Shown here piece after piece: positions 1 through 10,499 of a stretch of DNA of 64,000 bases; the first letter of the stretch is position 1, and every line of letters starts with the position of its first letter. The notes below the pieces were generated by a model. The model saw only the letters and a program-made list of their open reading frames with translations. It did not search any database and had not been told where the DNA came from. Source of the stretch: Carposina sasakii (lineage: Eukaryota; Arthropoda; Insecta; Lepidoptera; Carposinidae); the NCBI GenBank assembly GCA_014607495.2, contig CP053153.1:9982001-10046000 (forward strand). The letters run 5' to 3'. Made by a program: the position numbers and the translations under genes.

Positions 1-510
1 AATAAAAATCTAGTACCCAACAAGTATAGAATAAAAGCGCGAGCGAGGCGAACGCGTATTTTTTTACACTTTTGGCACTAAGTTATGTGTTATGTGCCAA
101 TTACTAGGTAAGGTGCGTTTCACTTTTTTTTTTAAATTTATTTCAGATTTTTAAAAGAATTACAATTAGGTTCAGGGTGCCATTAAACCGGAGGGGTTTC
201 ACTTGGCGCCCTTTATGTAACTATTAGCCTGGGACACATTTATACGTTTCACCGAATAGCTTCTATTACCGCTTTTTTTTATTTTTTATAAACACTTATC
301 TATTCGCAACCGTCACTTTTATTAGACATAGCTACAACAATATATACACTGCACTGCATAGATAGTACCTATGGGCGTGCACGGCTTAGTAGCTAGCGCC
401 ATCATTCACAGGAGCCATTCGGCGAAACGCAGGTAGCTTAGAGCAACGCGGGCTGTAGATAGGACCTACTGTGGGTACAGTATTTATTTAAAGATATAAG
501 TGACTCAACA
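1..510. other. Non-coding stretch left of the RTE LINE
   Basis: No open frame of note and no recognised element. The sequence is AT-rich with scattered poly-T runs. It ends where the simple-sequence tail of the minus-strand LINE begins. Confidence 0.5.
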
Positions 511-2441
511 TTATTATAATAATAATAATAATAATAGCCTTTATTCAGAAATGGTTACATTATATTGGTTTACATTATATTATAGTATATCTATGTAGCA
601 TCCATGTCTGTTTGTCCTTTGACAAAGGCCTCCTCCAATTGTTTCCACTTTTCCCTGTCTCTCGCCTTCCTGGTCCAGGTACCTCCAGCCACTGCCTTAA
701 TACTGTCCACCCATCGTCTAAAGGGTCTCCCTCTCTTCCTTGTCATGTATCTTGGATACCAGTTCATTGTAATCTTGGACCATTTATCATTTCCCCTTAT
801 TGTATGTGCAGCCCATCTCCATTTTAATTTATTTATTGTTTCTGTAACATCTTTTGTTTTTGTGGTACTCTTAATAGTATCTATTCTTATCCTATCCCAT
901 AGCTTTTTTCCTAACATGCTCCTTTCCATCGCATTTTGGCATGTTTGTAGTTTCTTTACTTGGGCTTTGGTAAGGGCCCATGTTTGGCAGCCATAGGTCA
1001 GGACTGGTAGAACACAAGTGTTAAAAAGTTTTCGTTTGATGGCTATGTTACCTTTACTTTTCATGACTTCTTTCAGGCTCCAGTAGCATTTCCAAGATTT
1101 TCCGATTCTGGTTTCTATTTCAATTTCGGTCGAGTCTGCTGGTGATATAGTTTGTCCTAAATACGTGTATTCATTCACATAGTCTATTAAGGTGTTATTT
1201 ATAACGATTGGTTCTTGGTTCCCATTTGTCATACATTTTGTTTTTTCTGTGTTCATAATAAGTCCTACTTTTCGGCTTTGTTTATCCAGGTCATTGAGCA
1301 TTATTTGCAATTCATTCTTTGTTGTTGATAGGATTATCAGGTCGTCTGCGAACCGTAGATGTGACAAGTATTCCCCATTTATTAAAAGACCCTGGTTTTT
1401 CCAGTCCAGATTTCGGAAAACGTCTTCCAGCACTGCAGTAAATAATGAAGGTGACAGGGGGTCCCCCTGTCGAACCCCTTTCTCGATCTTTATTACCTCA
1501 CCCTCTCTGTCCAGTTTTACTGTTGCTGTACTATTAAGATATACATTTCGAATTATTCTGATATATTTGTGAGAAATACCCTGTTTCTTAAGAGCCTCCC
1601 AAATTCCACGATGTTCCAGTGAATCAAATGCCTTTTGATAATCTACAAAGCAGCAGTAAAATTTCAAGCCATATTCTTTACTTTTCTCGAAAAGTTGCTT
1701 CACAACAAATATATGATCTAAAGTAGAGTAGTTCTTTCTGAAGCCTGCTTGTTCCCTCGGTTGATTTTCTTGTAATATCTTATTCATCCTGTTTAGTAGT
1801 ATTTTGGCGAAAACTTTGTAGATATTCGACATCAAGCTAATAGGCCGGTAATTGTTTATGTCTCTTTTATCTCCTTTCTTGTGTAATAAGGTTATTGTTG
1901 ATGTTGGCCACTGGTCTGGGATCAGTTCGGTTTCTATGACTTCATTAAATATAGATTTCATTATTGGTGTTACAATGTCTTTGTTTGCAATCAGAACTTC
2001 ATTTGTGATACCGTCTGAACCTGGGGCTTTATTTTTCTTTTGAGACATTATGGCGACTTCCACCTCTGATGACATAATATCCGGGACATCTTCCTCTTCG
2101 TCTAGAATTATTGTTGATGAAGTGCTGTGACTTGTGTATAAATTTTTAAAGAACGTTGTCGCCGTTGTGATTATTTCCTGTCTGTTAGTAAGAATTTTGT
2201 TCCCTGTGCCTTTCATGCTAGGTATCCAGTCTATCTTTTCGGTTAGTTGTTTCACAGCTTTCTTTATACCACCTGTCCTCTTTATGCAATCTTCAAAAGT
2301 TTGCAGTCTAAACTGTAGCTTGTCCCTTCTCATATTCTTATTAATTTGCTTACTTATTTCTGTTATAGCTTTCCTTGTTTCTCTTGTTTTATCATGTATA
2401 CTAAATAATTCTGCTCTTATACAGTAAACAGTCTTAAACAT
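511..2441 (-). mobile_element. 5'-truncated RTE-type LINE with (ATT)n-like tail
   Basis: The element is defined by one long minus-strand reverse-transcriptase frame (591-2441). It ends at 511-536 in a run of ATT/AAT triplets, which on the minus strand lies just after the coding end. RTE-type LINEs usually end in short simple repeats rather than poly-A. No endonuclease coding sequence is visible upstream of 2441, so the copy looks 5'-truncated, which is usual for target-primed LINE insertions. No target duplication was identified. Confidence 0.85.
591..2441 (-). CDS. LINE reverse transcriptase (RTE type), endonuclease domain missing
   Basis: This 616-codon open frame encodes a non-LTR reverse transcriptase, which copies element RNA at a nicked target. 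Residues 138-149 (NKAPGSDGITNE) form the finger motif. NYRPISL is near 197. VDYQKAFDSLEH (about 266-277) carries the first catalytic aspartate. RQGDPLSP is near 324, and the catalytic FADD box is at 364-367. YVNEYTYLGQ (421-430) and the Cys/Trp-rich C-terminal region are typical of RTE-type elements. The protein ends in LEEAFVKG-, resembling the LEEAYVQQW end of other RTE-like repeats here. There is no internal stop, so this is a fairly young copy. The first residues probably are not the true start, because the N-terminal endonuclease is absent. Confidence 0.88.
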   Translation of the reverse strand: MFKTVYCIRAELFSIHDKTRETRKAITEISKQINKNMRRDKLQFRLQTFEDCIKRTGGIKKAVKQLTEKIDWIPSMKGTGNKILTNRQEIITTATTFFKNLYTSHSTSSTIILDEEEDVPDIMSSEVEVAIMSQKKNKAPGSDGITNEVLIANKDIVTPIMKSIFNEVIETELIPDQWPTSTITLLHKKGDKRDINNYRPISLMSNIYKVFAKILLNRMNKILQENQPREQAGFRKNYSTLDHIFVVKQLFEKSKEYGLKFYCCFVDYQKAFDSLEHRGIWEALKKQGISHKYIRIIRNVYLNSTATVKLDREGEVIKIEKGVRQGDPLSPSLFTAVLEDVFRNLDWKNQGLLINGEYLSHLRFADDLIILSTTKNELQIMLNDLDKQSRKVGLIMNTEKTKCMTNGNQEPIVINNTLIDYVNEYTYLGQTISPADSTEIEIETRIGKSWKCYWSLKEVMKSKGNIAIKRKLFNTCVLPVLTYGCQTWALTKAQVKKLQTCQNAMERSMLGKKLWDRIRIDTIKSTTKTKDVTETINKLKWRWAAHTIRGNDKWSKITMNWYPRYMTRKRGRPFRRWVDSIKAVAGGTWTRKARDREKWKQLEEAFVKGQTDMDAT

Positions 2442-2939
2442 TATTAGTACAGGAATAATACTTCTGAGTCTGTGCAGTCGTGCGCAATTTTATATGAGGG
2501 TAGTACAAGAAATGGAAGTAGAATCAATCACGGTAGGTCCTTACCAAGCAAAAAATAGTTTAGACTTTGGCAGGTATTCATATCCATATTATTAAGTGCC
2601 GGTCAAGCAATGACAAAGCGTGCAATTCGATTTCCTTGCGCATAGTTATACCTGCCAGCATCTAATCGACTCAGATTACATTTCCTGGAATTTGTCACAT
2701 CGTCATATACAGGCTGATCTTTTGCTGAGCTAAAAAATGCATCGGTAAGCAAACATCATATTTTATTAGTTTGGAAGCCAATTCCTATAGATTTTTTTTT
2801 TGCACATTTTAGGTTAAATGTTCTATTATTTTCATACAAAGTTTCATATTTGGAATTTCGAAGAACCGAGATTCTACGAAATTTCTAGTATTGAAATTGG
2901 CCGTTAGTAGTTAGACTGGTTTGTTTTCGTTGTCGGGTT
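2442..2939. other. Spacer between the two LINEs
   Basis: No coding frame is supported. The part nearest 2940 should be the 3' untranslated end of the minus-strand CR1-like LINE, but I could not place its exact terminus. No poly-A or tail repeat is obvious. Confidence 0.45.
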
Positions 2940-5185
2940 TTATTGCAACAGGTACTCCTTTAGTTTTATTTTAATATTTTTGGTGTTGATTTTTTCTTTA
3001 AACGCGTTGGGCAATTCGTTATATACTCTGGGGATTATGTACTGTACAGTTCTACGTCCATATGTATTGTTGCATTTGGTGATGTTCATTTTTTTTGTGT
3101 GTGATAGCTCTGGTTACAATTTTATGTTCTATTGGTTTTAGCAGATCTTCCCGATGAAACTGTTCTGCTAACAATGCGTATCTTGCCCTGTCGTGTATAG
3201 GTATTACCCCACAAAAACTAAAAAGTCTTTTGTATTCTCCTTGGTATTTTAGTTTAATTCTATGCGGAACTATTGTTTTAAGTATTCTGATTTGAAGATG
3301 ATAGATTTTATCCAAATAAGAATTGTATGTCCGTCCATAACTTGTAATACCGTAAAAAATTGCAGACTCTGCCAGTGAAAAGTATAGACTTAGTAATACT
3401 TTGTATGGTATCTTATATTTAACTATATAAAATTTTACTAATATGGCTCGCAGTTTATTACATACCATTTTTATGTGAGGTTCCCAGTTAAAGCGGTCAT
3501 CTATCACCATCCCGAGGTATGTTGCTTCTTTGACGTTGATGATAGGTTCACAATACGTGCAGGTCTTGTCTCTTTTATGCAGACAGTCGTGACTGTGGGC
3601 TATTAGTTTTATATTTTGTTCTGGAGTGTTATGTCTTCTGTGCATTGAGAATCAGTCCGGCATCGTGAGACCACTTGATAAGTGTCGTGAAGTCATGTTG
3701 TAGATCTTGCATTGCCTTACATGCGTCTTTGTTTGCTGCTATAAGGCAGGTGTCGTCTGCAAACTGGTATAATGAACAACGCTCCACTACATGTTTGATA
3801 TCATTAACATAAGTCAGATAGTGAAGTGAACCTAATACAGAACCCTGGGCTGTACCCATAGTTACCCTGGTCCCATCGCTGCAGGTGTTTCCGATTTTCA
3901 CCCTATACTCTCTGTTCGTAAGATAGTCTCGACACCAACGTAGTAGTGGACCTCTAATGCCTATGTTATCCAGTTTTTTAAGCAGATAGTTGTGTTGCAA
4001 AGTATCGAATGCTTTACTGTAGTCGATGAAGACGACCATGACATGCTTTCTTTGATCGAGATAGTTATTTATTTCATCAGTGAATTGAGAAAGTAATAAG
4101 CTCGTGCTCCTATTTTGCCTAAATCCATACTGCCTATCTGTCAAGAGGCTATAGTGATCATAGAAGTTATGTATCAGTCCTACTATGTATTTTTCAAAGA
4201 TTTTATCAAGTACAGGTAGTATGGTTATGGGTCTGTAATTTGAGTAGCAGGCGAGGCTTCCCTTTTTATGGATGGGTCTCACAATGCCAATTTTAAGGTC
4301 ATCGGGATATAATCCCGATTCAACACTGGTATTAATAAGTTTAGTAATAACCGCTACGATTTTATCTCCCACCTGTTTAATATCAATGGGACGTATACCG
4401 TCATGCCCTGCTGATTTATGAACATTAGTGTTTTTGATAATTTTTAGTATGTCTTTCTCTGAGGCCTTTTTATAGTACATAGATTTATCAACGTATTTTA
4501 CATAGTCTGCTTCTGTCAGTAACGGTCTGGTACATTTTGAAATGATGTTGATAATATTTTGTCGGAAAGATTCAGCAAAATTGTCTGCGATCGTTTTGTG
4601 AGTAATAAGATTTGTTTTAAATGCTTTTTCTATAACTTCGTCAGTTGATTTTTTTACTCGCCCTGTCAGTTGATTTAGTATTTGCCATAGTTTTTTGGTA
4701 TTAGTTTTGTTTTGCTTTATTTGATGTTTATAGTAGTTGTTTCTATCATTTTCTATCGCTTTATTAGTCAAGTTTCTATGTTTATTATATTCGAGTTTGA
4801 GTGTCATATTATTGGAGTCCTTTTTGTATTCAATGAACATCTTATCTCTTTTTCTACATAATTTAATAGTTTTTTTAGTTATACAATTTTCTTTTTGGTG
4901 TTTATATTTAGATAAACTAGTATATGTCGATTTCTTGTAAGCATTATTAAAATTGTTTGTAATAAGTTTATATATTTCGTTTGGACATTTCATGTTGTTT
5001 GCTTGTTTCCAGTCGACTTTATTGAGTTCAGTGTATAGTAATCTATTATCTATATATGACCGTGTCTTTTGCTCAGCCTGTTTATGCCGTAGGCCTACTA
5101 GAGTAACCACAGTCATGCGGTGATCTGCCAGTACAGTACCGAGCGCCGCCGAGTAAGGCCGGATCCACACTATAAGGTCGATCAC
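2940..5185 (-). pseudogene. ORF2 C-terminal half: CR1-like reverse transcriptase, frameshifted
   Basis: The main open piece is 3629-5185. Its first 11 or so residues read through the Harbinger end and are not native. It contains HKSAGHDGI (about 256-264), NYRPITILPV, YGFRQNRST, VVFIDYSKAFDT (first catalytic Asp), a QGSVLG motif near 447-452 and the FADD box at 475-478. The frame breaks near 3630-3640 and continues as the 3052-3645 frame (thumb and C-terminal region, including EATYLGMVID). A second shift near 3055 leads into a third frame that ends at TAA 2940-2942. At least two indels therefore inactivate it. In the family this enzyme performs target-primed reverse transcription. Confidence 0.85.
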
Positions 5186-5362
5186 GGTTCGTTCGCGGTC
5201 CGATCTCGGTCTGGTAACATCTAATTATGTTCACATTAGACAATCTGACTTAGTTCACGATTCAGTCTTGAACCATAATCGAAGTCGGATGTATTTGGCT
5301 CATAATTAATAACAAAATAAAAGTTAAAGTATTTAAGTGCTTGTAATATTCGCGGCAGAAAA

Positions 5363-7774
5363 ATGTCACTGAACTTTTCGATTGAAGAATTAGCTGTTAT
5401 ATCTTTTATTCTTGACGAAGAAGATAATATTATCAATGCAAGAAGAGAACATGAAACAAGGAGAAGAATGTGGGTGCATCCAAGTTTACTTCAACGAAAA
5501 ACGGAAGGAGAATACTACACTCTCTATCGTCATTTAATTAATGATGAAGAAAAATTTTTACAATACTGTCGAATGGATTGGAGTACGTTTGAAATGATTT
5601 TAAAGAAAATCACCCCAAAAATAGTAAAAAAAAACACAAGATTTCGTGAAGCGATTTCTCCACGAGAAAAATTCATTGTATGTTTGAGGTAAGCATCATT
5701 TATTGCAATTAAACATTCATCAAAGTTATTAATTATTCATTGCTATTATAAAGTAATCAAAGTATTTATTTGCATTTGTAAAAGTTAAATTCTTAATATT
5801 AATTTCACTCAATTTTTCTTTGAGATATTGTTTTGTTCAATACGGTTCTTTACGCTCCTGATGTTGTCCCATTGTCGATGAATATTGGACTTGCAAGTTA
5901 TTGTCAGTGAGCACTGTTGATACAGGTACATTTGACGCAGTAGACCTTTGCAATCCTGATGAGCTATCGTAGTATGTGGCAGGTGGTATTGGTGGAATGA
6001 CATTTCTGTGAGAAAAGTTATAAGATTGTACATTAACTGGCTGTTGTTGTATATAAGTATGTTGTGATGATGGTGTTGGGCAATCACGTGATGAATCATG
6101 AGCACTGGATTGACTAATGTCCAAATAATTGAATGTTGATGACGAATCTGACGATGGACCAGGTGATATTTGACTGTGATGAGTAGATGCTGGTGGTAAA
6201 ATTATTGGAGCAGGTACCAAATATTTTTCCTCTATTTTATTTATAAGTGAAAATACTTGAGTTTTTGCTACATGCTGGTCAAGCGTAGAAAATTTTTTCA
6301 CAGTTGTAGCCATTAATGAGAAAAACTGATCGATTGAATCCACTGGACGTTCTGATTTTTTATTTTCTAAAATATACTTCATCAATGTTGATGATGCACT
6401 CTCCGGATTGACATTAGTTCGCTTCATTTTCTTTGTTTGGGTTGTTGGTAAATTATTGGTAGATGCACTTGTCGATTGATGAACTGAATGGTTACAATCA
6501 TTGGCGGATATCATTTCTTCGTTATCATCGCTTTCTCTCAATGAAGTCGCCTGCACAACTACCCTCTCGTTATTTATGGAGTCATTACTTTCGTGGTCCG
6601 TTTCCTCATCTGCAATCGACGATATTCGTGGTCTATCAGCAGTAAGATGATCATTGAGAAATTGCATTTGATCACAGTATCGCCATTTAGTAATTTTCTT
6701 TGCGGCTTGGCCACTTTTTGTTTTCAATTTTGCAAGATACTTTCTATATTGAGCTCGTAGTGATTCCCATCGCGTTTTTGCTTCTGTAAGGAAATATGTT
6801 AAATTAATTGAAAATTTATAAAGTCATAATACATTATGAAAAATGTCAGAATTATTATTATCTTTTTTTCCAGATTTTTGGCTACAGGCGATTCTTATAA
6901 AACAATTGCTTTTAGCTACCGCCTTGGACATTCGACAGTACAAAGTATTGTTATCGAAGTATGTACGGCAATAAATGAAACTTTAATAGCAGAATTTATT
7001 CCAACGCCTTCTCGAGAAAAGTGGTTACAAATAGCTAATGACATGTGGACGATGTGGAATTTTCCCAATTGCTTAGGAGCTCTAGATGGGAAACATGTCG
7101 TAATAAATGCTCCATCCAATAGTGGATCTTTATATTTTAATTATAAGAAAACATTTTCCATAGTACTGTTGGCATTAGTTGATTCTAATTACAAATTCAT
7201 AGCCGTAGACATTGGGTCTTATGGGAAAAATAGCGATGGAGGTGTTTTGGCTAATTCAGCAATTGGAAAAAGATTTGAAGATGGAACACTAAATATTCCT
7301 GAAAACTTTCCACTCCCAGGAACAAACGTCTTGGCTCCATATGTAATATTGGGGGATGAAGCTTTTCCTTTAAAAACATATATGATGCGGCCTTACGCAA
7401 GATCAAGTGTTGACGACGATGAAAAAAGAATATTTAATTACCGGTTATGTCGAGGAAGACGAGTAGTTGAATGTGCATTCGGAATTTTGTCACAAACTTT
7501 CAGAGTATATTGCAGAAGACTCATAGCTGATCCTCAAAATGCAACCTCAATTATATTAACAACATGTATTTTGCATAATATTATTAGAAATACCAGAATT
7601 ATCAACACAGAAAGTAATGTAGACAGTGCCAATAATAGAAATAACAATATGCAGAATTTAAGAAGACAAGGAGGAAATGCACAGAGGCAGGCATTTGAAA
7701 TGAGGGAAATTTTCAAGGATTTTTTTAATTCTGCAGAAGGCTCAGTGCCATGGCAGAGAAATATAATAGCCTGA
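5363..7774 (+). CDS. Harbinger transposase (HARBI1-like DDE nuclease), two exons
   Basis: Exon 1 is 5363-5688 and exon 2 is 6874-7774, joined by a 1185-nt intron (donor GTAAGC at 5689, acceptor TTTTTCCAG ending 6873). The split Arg codon restores the frame across CLR|FLATGDS, a sequence typical of HARBI1 proteins. The product is 408 residues, the normal family size. Exon 1 has the N-terminal WVHPSLLQRKTEGEY and FRE(A)ISP regions. Exon 2 has LGALDGKH (catalytic Asp 180), VDIGSYGKNSDGG (second Asp, 221 or 230) and RRVVECAFGIL (Glu 308). It should cut and join the GGCC-starting TIRs. No inactivating change is seen. The antisense MADF terminal exon lies wholly within its intron. Confidence 0.93.
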
Positions 7775-8141
7775 TAGCAATTACAAAAAAAAACCCAATT
7801 TTTATATATAATCATCATTTTTGAATACACTTACCAGTTGCCTCTACTATTTGTTCAATTTCATTCCACATTTTCTTCTTATAATTATTATCACTATAAT
7901 GAGGTGATTGCAAATCGTATAAACCTGGTTTACTTTTAACCAGTTCAATAAGTAATTCATCTGAAAAAAATTAATAATAATTCCTTTTATAAAAATAATC
8001 ATTTATTAAATTTGTATCATTTGCAACTGTAATAAAATTCTGTTAATACTACTATTCTTATGTTATTTGTAATTATCATTTTTTAAAACAATTATTTGTG
8101 TATAAATTACCTTTTTCAAAAGTCCACACTGGTTTAGACAT
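5837..8141 (-). CDS. Harbinger MADF/BESS DNA-binding protein, three exons
   Basis: The exons on the minus strand are 8111-8141, 7835-7960 and 5837-6783. Splice sites are canonical: donors GTAATT and GTAAGT, acceptors TTTTTTTCAG and CCTTACAG. They give a 367-residue protein. Exon 1 (MSKPVWTFEK) and exon 2 (ELLIELVKSKPGLYD, MWNEIEQIVEA) form the start of a MADF domain. Exon 3 begins AKTRWESLRAQYRKYLAKLK, which completes it. Near the middle, SIDQFFSLMATTVKKF resembles a BESS motif for protein contact. The C-terminal third is Ser/Thr/Gln-rich. In Harbinger elements the Myb/MADF protein partners the transposase and helps it reach the TIRs. The 1051-nt intron between exons 2 and 3 contains the whole second exon of the transposase on the other strand. 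Confidence 0.87.
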
Positions 8142-8427
8142 CGTGAGTATTAATTACATTTGATGCAATTGTCGCTTTGACGGGCAATAGCGGACTGAAC
8201 CCGAAACAAAAAAGCATTCATACTATCGATTCATGTCATGACAAGTTCGATCTCGCTCAAACAAAATTGCTTCAAGACTGATCGCGACTGGAATGGGATT
8301 CGACCGGAACGTGACTGTTACGGATAGTATGAATACACACATTGTTTTTCATTTAATGATATTTTATCAGACCGAGATCGGACCGCGAACGAACCGTGAT
8401 CGACCTTATAGTGTGGATCCGGCCTAA

Positions 8428-9113
8428 AGGTCGTCAGTGCGTGCTCGGACAAATATGTGGTCGATGCATGTTTTTGTTATTTTACCTTTGACTTCCTGAA
8501 TCCGTGTGTAGTCCGTTATTCCGCACTGAAAACCCCCACTCGATAGCAAGTTAACATATCGGTCTTTAATACAGCTTTCGGTTTTTAGGTCAATATTTAT
8601 ATCACCTATTATGATAAATCTGTCGTTAGTGCAATGTTTTGTTATTATTTGTGATATTTCATCTAGGAATCGGTTTTTGTTGCAGTCTGTTGGTCTGTAA
8701 AATGCACACAAGAACGTGTCGTGATTTGTTGATGCGGATATAGATATTTTGCCCAGTATATTTTCACAGCTAAGCGTGTTTGTTTTTACTAGTGAGAATT
8801 TGTATTTTTTGTGAACGTATATTATTATGCCACCGCCTTTCCGGTCAGACCGCGCTTTTGTGTGCATTTCGTATCCTTGTATTTTAAACATAGTGCTTAT
8901 AGACTCCTTTATATTAGTTTCTGTTAGTACAATCACATCAATGTCCATTTTTACGGTGTCTAAACACTGGATTAGCTTTGAAAAATTTGTTTTTATAGAT
9001 CTGAGATTTACATGTAGTGCCGTGAATTTGTTTTTAGTTTTGGGTATGCTATTAATATAACTGGGTAAGTCAGGACAATCAAATAATTCCAATAAGTTAT
9101 TGGTATTAGCCAT
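8428..9113 (-). CDS. ORF2 N-terminal half: AP-type endonuclease of the CR1-like LINE
   Basis: The frame starts MANTNNLLELF at 9113 and reads to the Harbinger junction at 8428. Endonuclease motifs in order are LHVNLRSIKTNF, VLTETNI, GGGIIIYVHKK, IIIGDINIDLK and CIDHIFVRA, the apurinic-endonuclease-like fold that nicks target DNA in LINEs. It lies about 60 nt downstream of ORF1, as expected for a two-ORF LINE. The domain is complete. The frame is cut off only because of the Harbinger insertion; without it the frame runs directly into the linker before the reverse transcriptase. Confidence 0.9.
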
Positions 9114-9176
9114 TTTTAGAAAAGTGATATGTAGGTAGATTTATAGACATTAATACATACTTATACATAATTAAAG

Positions 9177-10202
9177 TTATTTTTCTTCAGCCAGCTTATT
9201 TATATCGTCTTCAAATCTTATAACGTGGATCTTGCTTTTTTCTTGTTGGCGCACCAGTATTTTACCTTCATAGTTGCACCATATAAATTTATATTTATTC
9301 TTAAGTTCTTGCTTTGTCTTGTATAGAAGCGCTTTTGTATATGATGTGAGTGCATGGCGCACATATATTCGGCGTAGGTTTGGTTCGTCCTTAGATTCAG
9401 AGGTAGAGGGAATTGCTGGCATCAGATCGGCTACAAATAGGTTATTAGCGCGGGCGGCTTGTACCCAGCTGGTGGGCTCACTTTCTTCTCTTAATTCTAC
9501 ATGTAATACACCGTCATTCTTTTCACTCTTATATTTTCTTTTCACTGATTTCACCAATCTATCGTCCATGTTAAGTTTTTTTGCTATATCCTGCACTATC
9601 TTACGGTTATTTTCGTTGTCTTCGTAGGGTATGCCAGCTATTTCCAGATGATATGTGAGGTGTTTTTGTTCTAGCTCATTATATCTTTGTTCTAGAGCAT
9701 TGATCTTTATTTCTAGGTGTTTGTTGGTATTCACAAGAGTTTCGTTTTTTTTCTCGAGAGATCTTATTCTGGTTTGTCTGTTCTCAGCTTCTTCTTCAAA
9801 CTCATCGATTTTGGCACTACAGAACTCGACCGATCTTTGTAGATCCCCTAGCTGTTTTTTAATAATTTTTTCGACGTCTTTGCCTATATCCTGCAGCAGT
9901 TTTTTAATGTCTAATGGTCCACAATTAGTATTACGGGTCGGTGTTGGTACCTCGTCTTCATCATGCTCATCCTCTTCTGGTATGATGTATGATTTCCTTC
10001 GGGGTGTATTTTGGTGGCATTCTTCACATGTCCACTCCAGGTTATCCGCAGCGCGTAATGCAGCCAGCTGCTTGGTGGTAAGACTAGCACATTGGTTACT
10101 AGCATGTACTATCAAACTGCACTTGCTGCACTCTAGGCCTGGAAGTTTTTTGGTGATCGACTTTTTGCAATTATCGCATTTTGGTAATTTTGTAGGTGGC
10201 AT
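9177..10202 (-). CDS. ORF1 of the CR1-like LINE: PHD-type zinc finger and coiled coil
   Basis: The start is taken at ATG 10200-10202 (MPPTKLPKCDNC). The 80 residues open upstream are leader-like and lack motifs. The N-terminus holds a Cys/His cluster (CDNCKK, GLECSKCSLIVHASNQC, WTCEECH) of the PHD type found in CR1 ORF1 proteins. A long charged coiled coil with heptads (EEEAENRQTRIRSLEKK and following) comes next. The C-terminal region (AGIPYEDNENN, RIYVRHALTSYTKALL, YKFIWCNYEGKILVR) resembles the nucleic-acid-binding domain of LINE ORF1 proteins. Its role is to bind element RNA and act as a chaperone. The frame is open for about 340 residues with no break. Confidence 0.87.
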   Translation of the reverse strand: MPPTKLPKCDNCKKSITKKLPGLECSKCSLIVHASNQCASLTTKQLAALRAADNLEWTCEECHQNTPRRKSYIIPEEDEHDEDEVPTPTRNTNCGPLDIKKLLQDIGKDVEKIIKKQLGDLQRSVEFCSAKIDEFEEEAENRQTRIRSLEKKNETLVNTNKHLEIKINALEQRYNELEQKHLTYHLEIAGIPYEDNENNRKIVQDIAKKLNMDDRLVKSVKRKYKSEKNDGVLHVELREESEPTSWVQAARANNLFVADLMPAIPSTSESKDEPNLRRIYVRHALTSYTKALLYKTKQELKNKYKFIWCNYEGKILVRQQEKSKIHVIRFEDDINKLAEEK

Positions 10203-10499
10203 ATTGAGGGTAGTTTTTTCAAAAAGGTATACTACACTAACACTGAACTTATCGACACGGCAGACGAACGACGAATCCATAACGATCCATCCGAACTTCA
10301 AAATGCAAGTTCTACTGAGAATCGGTAGATATAATAAACATTTCGTCCGAAGTCCAATAGACTTCTGAAGACTTCTTAAGAGCACAGATCTAAATTCGAG
10401 ATTTCCTTGGGCTAGTAAATACTGAGAATATGGCGAAGACATCGGTTAACTACGACCTGCGACGATGTCCTCGGTCACCTACGTTTAACACCCGTACAG

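Larger units (their letters stand above)
5157..8424 (+). mobile_element. Intact PIF/Harbinger DNA transposon
   Basis: The ends are perfect 57-bp inverted repeats at 5157-5213 and 8368-8424, starting GGCCGGATCCACAC. The direct repeat TAA flanks the element at 5154-5156 and 8425-8427, the 3-bp target type of PIF/Harbinger. It encodes both proteins such elements need: a HARBI1-like DDE transposase (plus) and a MADF/BESS DNA-binding partner (minus). Both can be spliced into uninterrupted frames. Perfect TIRs and intact genes imply recent movement and possible autonomy. It sits inside the CR1-like LINE, so it is the younger insertion. Confidence 0.95.
2940..10440 (-). mobile_element. CR1-like LINE, nearly full length, interrupted by Harbinger
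   Basis: On the minus strand the order is 5' leader, ORF1 (10202 to 9177), ORF2 endonuclease (9113 to 8428), a 3268-bp Harbinger insertion (8424 to 5157), then the rest of ORF2 with reverse transcriptase (5153 to 2940). With the insertion and one TAA copy removed, the reading frame crosses the junction without a break. This proves that the two halves are one element. ORF1 with a PHD-type zinc finger plus an AP-type endonuclease and reverse transcriptase is the CR1/L2 layout. The coding part carries at least two frameshifts near its 3' end. The outer limits are approximate: the 5' boundary lies just before an unrelated LINE fragment at about 10500. Confidence 0.85.

Noticed and set aside
604..2427. 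Several plus-strand frames of 60-130 codons
   Set aside because: They are shadows of the RTE reverse transcriptase. Their hydrophobic, Ser/Phe-rich composition comes from antisense reading.
9655..10368. 237-codon plus-strand frame
   Set aside because: It is the antisense shadow of LINE ORF1, whose zinc finger and coiled coil are on the minus strand.
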